A stretch of DNA of 18,325 bases. It comes from VBAS01 sp035318985. Lineage in GTDB: Bacteria; Bacteroidota; Bacteroidia; Chitinophagales; Chitinophagaceae. Shown piece after piece: positions 9,401 through 14,883 of this stretch (its first letter is position 1; each line of letters opens with the position of its first letter). Under the pieces are notes generated by a model. That model was not told where the DNA came from. It was given only the letters and a program-made list of their open reading frames with translations, and ran no database searches. The stretch is taken from positions 1 through 18,325 of the forward strand of contig DATHDP010000116.1 of assembly GCA_035318985.1 (NCBI GenBank). Direction: 5' to 3'. A program made the translations under genes and the position numbers.

Positions 9401-9919
9401 TCCCCTTATCTTAATGATCGGGTCAGATCCTACTTCACCGCTAGGAATAACTACACTAAGACCGGTTGCCGTACCTTGCAGTCCTCTTCCTACATCTGCT
9501 ATCGGCCTGCTGCCTAATGTTTTCTTAACATCAATAGTAGAAACAGCTCCAGTAAGATTAGTTTTTTTCTGGGTTCCGTAACCTACAACAATGACTTCTT
9601 GTTCTAATTTTTCATCTGCTGCCAATAAAATATTATATGTATTGGAACTAGTTATTGTTTGTCGTTGTGATACAAATCCTATTCCTGAAAATTCCAGTAT
9701 TTCTCCGGTACTGGCTGTAATTGAAAAATTTCCATTGGCATCCGTTATAGTGCCTCTGTCAGTACCAACTACTTTTACTGAGGTGCTTGGTGCCGAAACA
9801 TTGTCTTTAGCAGACTTTACAGTACCAGTTATGGTTCGTTGCTGTGCCATCCCTAACAATGGCAGCAACATCACAAGCGGTATCAAAAACACCAGTGATG
9901 TAATTTTTCTTCTCATCAT
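6488..9919 (-). CDS. SusC/RagA family TonB-dependent outer-membrane transporter
   Basis: The 1143-residue protein has a signal peptide (about residues 1-25, ending GMAQ). A carboxypeptidase-regulatory-like domain follows at about 28-115 (TITGTVKSAKDN, then DANGNFSI). The plug has the SusC signature around VIVVGYGTQKKTNLTG and NPNDIASITVLKDAASASNY, then GVILITTKKG. The rest is a 22-strand-type barrel ending SFGIQVNF, a beta-signal for BAM insertion. There is no N-terminal STN domain, so regulation through an anti-sigma partner is unlikely, and no sigma/anti-sigma genes are adjacent. Energy comes from TonB-ExbBD encoded elsewhere. Two consecutive ATGs (9919 and 9916) can both start it without changing the signal peptide in any important way. 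Cargo is probably an oligosaccharide, peptide or other large nutrient taken up together with the SusD partner; it cannot be specified from the sequence. Confidence 0.96.
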   Translation of the reverse strand: MMRRKITSLVFLIPLVMLLPLLGMAQQRTITGTVKSAKDNVSAPSTSVKVVGTDRGTITDANGNFSITASTGEILEFSGIGFVSQRQTITSSNTYNILLAADEKLEQEVIVVGYGTQKKTNLTGAVSTIDVKKTLGSRPIADVGRGLQGTATGLSVVIPSGEVGSDPIIKIRGAIGSLQGGSSPLILLDNVEIPSIQIVNPNDIASITVLKDAASASNYGSKASFGVILITTKKGAAGGKPQINYSNNFSFQNVWKDLQLADVNGLKYTVDAAERIGTTTPVGAFYLVDRASYNKAVEWKQKYGGTIGPNDPTVFGRDWFVNASGAKMGVRTYDPYDLMVKEWAPTQQHNLSVGFTEGKTSYNLGLGLLDQSGMMKPAKVDKFSRYNASLKISSDLNKYVTLRAGALYSRRNKEYAYITNSTTADPWLYLYRWSSLYPFGKDENGDLIRSPAGEAAAANTANILQNYANVSLGSTVNITSNWKVDFDYTFSNQDETWKRPGTRYTMRDSWVAPAARFDASGNRVYVNSEGQVVASTTPGAIAAFDLTKQTYTALGANPDHFARTATNFFSHTINAFSTYNWNLNQDNAFKFILGVNRVTATTEFQTSQITNLLDINNPQFPFGTGTQTVSGGKSWEAQLGYFGRVNYAFKNKYLVEGNLRYDGSSKFTKELWWNWYPSFSAGWVASEESFMEWTKPVLNSLKFRASWGSIGDQSVPNTLYLPIMPNGQSTWIGANGQRVFFVGTPAAIDANIKWQDIVTKNIGVDIGLLKNRLNITFDIFERNTENMIVPQEGIPLTFGAGAPLGNYGSLSTKGWELTVEYNHRFGNGLGINFRGNISDARSILSSYGSGTQVTGNYNGKDIGEIWGYRTDRLYQMSDFELDANGKPVLITLTANESSLNAGKQAYKLKTIDGKKPIYQPFLQNTANFRFGPGDVKFIDVNGDGEISNGKGTLADHGDLEVIGNSNPRYEYGFRIGADWKGFDFSVFFQGVGSRKIWGDGFLAIPGYQPSDGAMPEAIAGNYWSPDNTGAFYPAAYNNGGSSTTNNMQVQDRYLLNMAYLRLKNLTIGYTLPQSLVKKAWMSSFRIYAGVENFITWDKLGDLPIDPESINGYSMWNTTGYNLGRTGTGIPAFKSVSFGIQVNF

Positions 9920-9968
9920 GTTTGGTTTTTAAATTTAGTAAGCAGGTTAAAAAAATTTACTTAATATA

Positions 9969-10271
9969 TTAAAGAGCTGATAAAACATAAGGCTTGAGCA
10001 AAGGATCATCGTTATCTAATTCTGTATTCATAAGGATAGGCTGAATTGTTTTTACTTCAAGACAGGTATTATCGTAATTTCTGTTATATCCATTAGAAAC
10101 AAAACCAGTACTACTATTACTTTGTGAAAAGGGGTTTAATGTGTAACTATCGAAAATAATTTCATCAACAATAAATAAGGACTGGTTAATATATGGCCGC
10201 TCCTGTATTAGTGAGCATATTGAGATAGTAAAAGAGGATACAATTAGGAATAAGCCTCTAATTGTTTGCAT
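9969..10271 (-). CDS. Hypothetical small secreted protein, doubtful ORF
   Basis: This 100-codon ORF lies 49 bp upstream of susC and points the same way. The frame is open for a further 16 codons upstream, to a TTG at 10319, but the first ATG is at 10271. From that ATG the product has a plausible signal peptide: positively charged MQTIR, then the hydrophobic stretch GLFLIVSSFTISICSLI. The rest is polar, with NPFSQSNSSTGF and an acidic ELDNDDP near the C-terminus. The residue before the Cys at position 19 is Ile, so it does not fit a lipobox. No family is recognised. It could be a lineage-specific exported protein co-transcribed with susCD, a decayed remnant, or a chance ORF in AT-rich DNA. It is included because it would otherwise leave a 516-bp gene-free stretch between susC and the barrel gene. 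Confidence 0.35.
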   Translation of the reverse strand: MQTIRGLFLIVSSFTISICSLIQERPYINQSLFIVDEIIFDSYTLNPFSQSNSSTGFVSNGYNRNYDNTCLEVKTIQPILMNTELDNDDPLLKPYVLSAL

Positions 10272-10278
10272 AAACAAT
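10261..10278. repeat. Perfect inverted repeat overlapping the start of the small ORF
   Basis: ATTGTTT at 10261-10267 pairs with AAACAAT at 10272-10278 across a 4-nt loop that contains the ATG of the 100-codon ORF (10269-10271). It could be a hairpin hiding the start codon, an operator, or chance in AT-rich DNA. Confidence 0.4.
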
Positions 10279-10372
10279 AGTTTTGTGAAAATGAAGTTAA
10301 GGAAAAAAGTGAATGGCAACCGATTATTTCCTGCAATTTACCGCACAAAAAAAACGCAACTCAGCAAAAGAC

Positions 10373-10413
10373 AAAATAAAACCCGAAAATGCTGCAAGCA
10401 TTTTCCGGGTTTT
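10373..10413 (-). terminator. Rho-independent terminator of the small barrel-protein gene
   Basis: The stem AAAACCCG + AAAATGCT (10378-10393) pairs with AGCATTTT + CGGGTTTT (10397-10413), with a 3-nt loop and a single bulged C. On the minus strand the arm ends in TTTT and continues ATTTTGTC, a suitable release tract. It starts about 23 bp beyond the stop codon at 10436. The stem is nearly symmetric and its plus-strand side also ends TTTTC, so weak bidirectional action is possible. Confidence 0.85.
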
Positions 10414-10435
10414 CAAATGAAATATACAAGAGTTG

Positions 10436-10933
10436 TTATTCTGAAACAGTTTGAACCTGGGGTTTGCCAAAAGTAAATCGAATGGTGAAGCCAACTGCGG
10501 CTGGTTCAAAATTGATATTGTCAATAATATTTAATTCAGGCTTCCAGTCAAGCGAAAGGTTTAAAGGAAGGTTGGCGAATTTATAATCGAGACCAATAAT
10601 ACCTTGCGCACCCATCAATGCGCGGTCGGTATTAGTTTTATCAGAATCAAAACCAAGATAAGCGCCGGCACCATAAAACCATTTCAATCCTTCTGTTGAC
10701 GGCATTGCGTTATGAATTTCGAATAATGCGCCGATTGCGGCCTTTTTATCAAAAGTAAAAAGCCCTTCAATAGCAAGTTTGGGATTCATGAAATGCTTAA
10801 AGCTTACTGAATTATTTATAGCAGGGCCGTTACTGCTAAGCCTGATACCAAGAGCTGTTTTATAATCCTGGGCTTTTAATTGAGAGGCGGAAAATAAGAT
10901 CGCTACAATAAAAAATGGGAGTGATTTTTTCAT
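10436..10933 (-). CDS. Small outer-membrane beta-barrel protein (porin-like, uncharacterised)
   Basis: The 165-residue product has a clear signal peptide (MKKSLPFFIVAILFSASQLKAQ, cut near KA/Q). The mature part is made of alternating hydrophobic/polar stretches typical of about eight transmembrane beta-strands, for example FYGAGAYLGF, GAQGIIGLDYKF and LNLSLDWKPEL, with glycines and aromatics at strand ends. The last strand, GFTIRFTFG, is followed by a short polar tail ending VQTVSE. Size and pattern match the 8-strand OmpA/OmpW/OmpX-like barrels common in Bacteroidota, whose functions are mostly unknown. It is transcribed leftward like the OstA-like gene upstream but is separated from it by 148 bp holding a heptamer repeat. 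It has its own terminator, so it may be a separate unit. The start at 10933 puts the signal peptide exactly at the N-terminus. Confidence 0.8.
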   Translation of the reverse strand: MKKSLPFFIVAILFSASQLKAQDYKTALGIRLSSNGPAINNSVSFKHFMNPKLAIEGLFTFDKKAAIGALFEIHNAMPSTEGLKWFYGAGAYLGFDSDKTNTDRALMGAQGIIGLDYKFANLPLNLSLDWKPELNIIDNINFEPAAVGFTIRFTFGKPQVQTVSE

Positions 10934-10996
10934 GGCGGGAATGTTTTCTCATGGTTTAACGAAAAGGGTGCCAGATAAGTTTAAAAGAAATGCAAA

Positions 10997-11045
10997 AGTT
11001 GGTGCTGGGTACTGGATATTAGTTGCTGGATTCTGGATATTTGAT
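10997..11045. repeat. Degenerate 7-bp tandem repeat (nCTGGAT) between OstA-like and barrel genes
   Basis: Seven consecutive heptamers can be laid out from 10997 to 11045. Three end in CTGGAT (ACTGGAT, GCTGGAT, TCTGGAT), one is GCTGGGT, and three are more diverged (AGTTGGT, ATTAGTT, ATTTGAT). TACTGG (11010-11015) has its inverted complement CCAGTA at 11062-11067, so the transcript could fold. The array follows the OstA-like stop and precedes the barrel gene start on the minus strand. Period and position resemble the array at 1211-1245, but the unit sequence differs. Confidence 0.65.
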
Positions 11046-11081
11046 CACCCTGGGATAGAGGCCAGTATCAGGTATCTAGAT

Positions 11082-12716
11082 CTACTCGAACAGTTCATAC
11101 TTAGTCTTCGGCCTTTCCGCATCCCGCCATTTGAAATTTTGAAGTTGCATCTCTTTTGGAGTTTTTTGTCTCATCGGCCAGATGGTTCCTTTCACAGCAA
11201 TGCGGAAAACAACACGCTGAAGTTCTTTTTCTTTGAAATAAACATCCATCAATTCAGCGTTTGACTGATTGATGCCGGTAAATGCGCTATCCTCATCTTG
11301 TATATAATAAACACATTCAGCCGAACCTTTTGCTCGAACGGAATCAATGACGCCATCAATAAAATACGCATCCATGCGGGTTGATTGTACCTGGTTGAAT
11401 ATATCGGGTCTTACAATGCTTGCTAAAAAACTATTTTTAAATATCTGCATCCTGTCTGCTTTTTTATTTTTAGTAAAAAGCAAAATGGTATCACCTGTTA
11501 TTTGGTTCTCTTTTGACCAAACAACTGGGTCCTGGTACAATCTAAATACAGAATCCTTAAATGAATAAAACATACTGTCACAAACTGCCTGCAATGAATC
11601 TGAAAAAATTCTTACATGCCTGAATGCTTCAAAATACCTGTTAGTGCTGTCCTTTGTTTTAGTGTCAATAATTTTTACTTCTTTCAATGTATCTTTTTTT
11701 GCAACCGAATCTTTTGATCCATACAAATCAGTGAGACGGGCAGAAAATAGAGTGTCTGCAGCTATAAAAATGGAATCGTTTTCCTGCTCGACGATCATTA
11801 GTGGCTTGGCAAAAGCAAGAAATGATTCATTCTTTTTGTTATAGAAAATTGTATCGGCGATCACAGTTGTTTTATTTGCGGTGTCCACAATTATTCCTCT
11901 TCCGAAGATCTGCGTAATACCCGTGCTGTCGTCGCTTATAATTTTTTCTCCGGTTACTTGTATGTCTTTATCTGTGATAATGGGGTTTTGTCCAAATTCC
12001 GCTTTGCCGGTTCTTTTGTCATAAAAGCCTTCTCTTGTTTTAATAGTTCGGTTGGTACTATCTTTCACAAGAGTCTCTGCGATAAATCTTACTATTTCTG
12101 TTCCGGTATTATATAATAATGAATCTGATTGAAGATCATAAGATGGATCTCTCAGCTTTACATTCTTTTTGAAATAAACATCTTTTATATCCGCGTAGTA
12201 AAAACCTTCATCACTTGTAAGAGTTGTTTTCCCGTTTACTACTTTACCTCCATTTCGGTAAATACCAACTTTGGTATTCATATCATATTCTAATGTTGGT
12301 GTTGTAAGTACTCCTTTGCCATCCGTTAATTTGACGTTACCATCTAAGTAAGCAACTTTTTTGTCGGTTAGATAACGAAGATGATCGGAGTATACATGCG
12401 CCGTATCAGAATCGTTGATATGAACATTTCCAAAAGCCTCGAAAAGATTGATTCTTTTTGTGATCACACAACTGTCGCATTCGAATATTGTGGTCCCTTG
12501 CTTTAATCTTACATTACCTGCTATTATTGTTACTTCAGTAACAGAATCAATTTTGCGGTACTCTAATTTTCTTGAACCCGGAAGTATTTCAATTGTACGA
12601 ACTGTATCTGCAGGTGTAAATGTTTTTGTGGTTGGTAATTCCTGGCAAAAAATGATCAGGGGACTTGTAAATACTAACAAGATGATTAAAAAACGAATAA
12701 ATTTTATCCGGGTCAT
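11082..12716 (-). CDS. OstA/LptA-like periplasmic lipid-bridge protein, long Bacteroidota form
   Basis: The 544-residue product has an N-terminal hydrophobic segment (5-23), probably a cleaved signal peptide. It then has repeated OstA-type units in which a small residue plus (usually) Asp is followed by a hydrophobic and an aromatic residue: SDHLRY (110), TPTLEY (139), SDEGFY (168), SDSLLY (197), ADTIFY (287), CDSMFY (379). Stretches such as AYLDGNVKLTDG are typical of LptA-type beta-jellyroll strands. E. coli LptA has about 185 residues, so this single chain could hold several jellyroll lengths. By family it should carry LPS or another lipid across the periplasm toward LptD, whose gene is about 2.2 kb away. 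A CxxC pair (Cys80, Cys83) is present. Cys24 is not in a proper lipobox because Phe precedes it. The start overlaps the MCE gene's stop by four bases (ATGA), indicating translational coupling. Confidence 0.85.
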   Translation of the reverse strand: MTRIKFIRFLIILLVFTSPLIIFCQELPTTKTFTPADTVRTIEILPGSRKLEYRKIDSVTEVTIIAGNVRLKQGTTIFECDSCVITKRINLFEAFGNVHINDSDTAHVYSDHLRYLTDKKVAYLDGNVKLTDGKGVLTTPTLEYDMNTKVGIYRNGGKVVNGKTTLTSDEGFYYADIKDVYFKKNVKLRDPSYDLQSDSLLYNTGTEIVRFIAETLVKDSTNRTIKTREGFYDKRTGKAEFGQNPIITDKDIQVTGEKIISDDSTGITQIFGRGIIVDTANKTTVIADTIFYNKKNESFLAFAKPLMIVEQENDSIFIAADTLFSARLTDLYGSKDSVAKKDTLKEVKIIDTKTKDSTNRYFEAFRHVRIFSDSLQAVCDSMFYSFKDSVFRLYQDPVVWSKENQITGDTILLFTKNKKADRMQIFKNSFLASIVRPDIFNQVQSTRMDAYFIDGVIDSVRAKGSAECVYYIQDEDSAFTGINQSNAELMDVYFKEKELQRVVFRIAVKGTIWPMRQKTPKEMQLQNFKWRDAERPKTKYELFE

Positions 12717-13708
12717 TTTTGATTGCCTTGCGGAATGGAATCTTTTTTCGCAGGCGAAGTTAATGGGCCTGTTTTATCTTTTCTGTTAAATATCACACTG
12801 CCGGTATATCGTTTTGGGTTAACACGTATATCATCAAACAGGATCTCAACACCTAATAATAAACTATTTAACTGATCATATAGTTTTCGGTCTTTCATTA
12901 ACAATCCAAGAGTTCCTTGGTTAGTATTGAATTTACCTAACACAGTTTTAAGTTCATTGATGGTAGCTTGTAATGTATCGATAGTGGGTTGTACGTCCAA
13001 ACCAGAAAATTTATCGGCTGCTCTTTTAATACTGCTTATAGTAGCAGTAATACTATCATTATTCTTTTTAAGGTTACCTGTAATTGAATTTGCATTATTC
13101 AATGTTGCAGCCAATGCGCCGCTTTCTGCATCCAAAAGTCTGTTAAGGCTGCCCGTAGTTTGTTTAAGATTGCGAATGATCTCACTAAGGTTTCCTTTGG
13201 TGTCTTTATCAAATAGCCGGTTTAGACCACCTAAAACTATTTTCAATGAATCAATCGCACCTCTTACACTTGTTAAAGTTGGAGTGATCTGCGCTTTCAC
13301 ATCTCCAAGAAAAGAACTAGCCCGGTCTGTTACTATCGTATCTCCATCTTTTAAGAACTCTGTTGATTGACCCTGAGCTACATTCATATAAGTATTACCC
13401 AGCAATTCCGATTCTATCGTTCCTTTTGAGTCCTTTGGAATATTCACATCTCTTTTCATCGTAATAGTAACAATGATTCCACTGAGATTCTTATCGATCT
13501 CGGTATAATCATAAATGACCCCAACGGGAAGCCCTTTCATTTTTACTTCATTTGATTTTCGGAGACTGCCGAGGTCAGAGAAAACTGCATATAAATGTTT
13601 TTCCTTGTTGAAAACATTTTTGCCTTTCAAAAAATTAAAACCTACGATTAGTAGTGTGAGAGCGACAATAGTTAAAATCCCGACTTTGGTTTCGTTGCTG
13701 ATCTTCAT
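12713..13708 (-). CDS. MCE/MlaD family lipid-transport protein
   Basis: The 331-residue protein has a short cytoplasmic N-terminus, one membrane anchor (about residues 9-27) and a single MCE domain (about 38-115). The MCE domain has the family pattern YAVFSDLGSLRKSNEVKMKG, then GVIYD, and ESELLGNTYMNV near 99-110. The C-terminal part (about 140-285) is predicted to be largely helical with heptad-like Leu/Ile spacing (for example TPTLTSVRGAIDSLKIVLGG). This suits the tunnel or needle helices seen in MCE proteins. It probably works with an MlaE/MlaF-type permease and ATPase in phospholipid trafficking between membranes; those genes are not in this window. The tail 'KKDSIPQGNQK' runs into the OstA-like start with an ATGA overlap. 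The amidase gene lies 96 bp upstream in the same direction, so all three may share a transcript. Confidence 0.92.
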   Translation of the reverse strand: MKISNETKVGILTIVALTLLIVGFNFLKGKNVFNKEKHLYAVFSDLGSLRKSNEVKMKGLPVGVIYDYTEIDKNLSGIIVTITMKRDVNIPKDSKGTIESELLGNTYMNVAQGQSTEFLKDGDTIVTDRASSFLGDVKAQITPTLTSVRGAIDSLKIVLGGLNRLFDKDTKGNLSEIIRNLKQTTGSLNRLLDAESGALAATLNNANSITGNLKKNNDSITATISSIKRAADKFSGLDVQPTIDTLQATINELKTVLGKFNTNQGTLGLLMKDRKLYDQLNSLLLGVEILFDDIRVNPKRYTGSVIFNRKDKTGPLTSPAKKDSIPQGNQK

Positions 13709-13804
13709 GAATATTTGTTTTCCCTACATGTTTACAGGATGCCAAATTAATAAAATAATTCAAGCTATTTAAAACTTTAAAAAGCGGGGGTAAAATGTGA
13801 CTTG

Positions 13805-14800
13805 TCAGCGTTTATTGACCGGAACTGTAGAAACATTTTTGCGTGTAAGATTTGCTGCACCAGTTTGAACACTTTTTGTATCGGGACTCTTTCCGCCATT
13901 ACTTGCGGGGGCTTTTTCTTTTGAAGCAATATAATTGGCTAATGCACCTGTTATATTTTCTACTATCTCATTTTGTCCCTTTTCGCTATCCAGGTATTCT
14001 TCTTCATCCTTATCAGTAATAAAACCCGTTTCGACCAATACGCTTGGCATTCCCGTAGCTTGTAATACCCATATACCTTTCTCGTTTCTTTGCTTAACAC
14101 CACGGCTGAACCTGCCTTCTTTTACAAATTCGGCTTCTATCAGATTGGCAAAATGAAGAGAATTTTCAAAATATTTTTTTGTATACAATAATTGGAAAGC
14201 TTTCATTACAGGGTCATTGATATCAGGAATAACGATTGTGCTGTCGCTTTCTCCAAACTCATCATCTGGTGTTATTGTGCCTGATTTAGCATCAGCTCTG
14301 TCTGCAGCCCAAATAAATGTTTCCGTGCCATGAGAAGGATTTGGAGTATAATAATATTTATATATCTTGACCTTTCTTCTTTTTTTTCCTTTCCCAACCC
14401 ATTTATATCCGCTCTCAACCTTGTGTTTTATTGGAGGAGCTGCATTTGCGTGAACAGCTATAAACAGATCACCGCCTGACTGATTGGCAAATTCTGCACG
14501 ATAACGATTGGCCTGGTTCTTATCTGGTTTATTGCCAGCAAGAATATCAGTCGTTCTTGTATAAAGAACCTTTACACCTGGAAATTTTTCTTCAATGGCT
14601 TTACCAAGCTTTAAACCTACAGAAAGACAAATCCTGGCCTCCGTAGTAAAAGCTCCCTTTGCTCCCTGGTCCTTACCGCCATGTCCCGGATCAATAATAA
14701 TGGTTTGAACCCCTTTTTTCTTAAGTGGAGCGTTTTTGAATGCGAATGCAAAGGGTAAAACTGTGACGAAAATAAGAACGCCGATAATACGTCTTGACAT
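13805..14800 (-). CDS. N-acetylmuramoyl-L-alanine amidase (Amidase_3, AmiC-like), secreted
   Basis: This zinc amidase cuts the bond between N-acetylmuramic acid and L-alanine in peptidoglycan. With the ATG at 14800 it has 331 residues and a signal peptide (MSRRIIGVLIFVTVLPFAFAF). The frame extends to a TTG at 14833, which is less likely because it would put a polar stretch before the signal peptide. Zinc ligands are His40 in DPGHGG, Glu54 in TTEAR and His117 in AVHANA; the catalytic Glu is 257 in VLVETGF. Between His117 and Glu257 there is a long insertion of about 100 residues that includes a basic patch, KGKKRRKVK (about 137-145), and an acidic stretch, DDEFGESD. Such insertions can hold a regulatory helix in AmiC-type enzymes. 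The C-terminal 30 residues are Ser/Thr/Asn-rich and probably disordered. It is divergent from lptD and lies upstream of the MCE gene. Confidence 0.94.
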   Translation of the reverse strand: MSRRIIGVLIFVTVLPFAFAFKNAPLKKKGVQTIIIDPGHGGKDQGAKGAFTTEARICLSVGLKLGKAIEEKFPGVKVLYTRTTDILAGNKPDKNQANRYRAEFANQSGGDLFIAVHANAAPPIKHKVESGYKWVGKGKKRRKVKIYKYYYTPNPSHGTETFIWAADRADAKSGTITPDDEFGESDSTIVIPDINDPVMKAFQLLYTKKYFENSLHFANLIEAEFVKEGRFSRGVKQRNEKGIWVLQATGMPSVLVETGFITDKDEEEYLDSEKGQNEIVENITGALANYIASKEKAPASNGGKSPDTKSVQTGAANLTRKNVSTVPVNKR

Positions 14801-14863
14801 GGTGGATATTAATTTTAACGGATTAGTTTTCAATCTTCACAAATCCTTTAAGTCTGAATGATA

Positions 14864-14871
14864 TATTTTTG
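14864..14871 (+). promoter_or_regulatory. Candidate -7 promoter element for lptD
   Basis: TATTTTTG matches the Bacteroidota -7 pattern TAnnTTTG and lies 12 bp before the preferred lptD ATG at 14884. That would leave a leader of only about 5-10 nt. No TTTG is visible at -33. The region is AT-rich, so a chance match is possible. Confidence 0.35.
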
Positions 14872-14883
14872 TTTTCCAACGCT

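Noticed and set aside
9591..9932. Plus-strand 113-codon ORF at the susC 5' end
   Set aside because: Antisense shadow of the susC signal peptide and carboxypeptidase-regulatory-like domain.
10285..10476. Plus-strand 63-codon ORF across the terminator
   Set aside because: It runs through a terminator stem and the end of the barrel gene, has a very basic composition and no recognisable features; it is a chance frame.
10932..11264. Plus-strand 110-codon ORF starting at the barrel gene's ATG and entering the OstA-like gene
   Set aside because: It is antisense to two supported genes and is read through the heptamer array; no protein-like pattern.
12639..12659. Possible lipoprotein signal in the OstA-like protein (Cys24)
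   Set aside because: The residue before the Cys is Phe, which signal peptidase II does not accept; ordinary secretion is more likely.
12927..13370. Plus-strand 147-codon ORF within the MCE gene
   Set aside because: Antisense shadow of the helical C-terminal part; its leucine-rich look follows from the complementary codons.
13739..13746. TTAATTTG on the minus strand upstream of the MCE gene as a -7 element
   Set aside because: It does not match TAnnTTTG at the second position and has no -33 partner; the MCE gene may be read from the amidase transcript.
14801..14883. Upstream TTG starts for the amidase (14833) and lptD (14869)
   Set aside because: Both add short polar extensions ahead of good signal peptides, and the lptD one coincides with the candidate -7 element; the ATG starts at 14800 and 14884 fit better.
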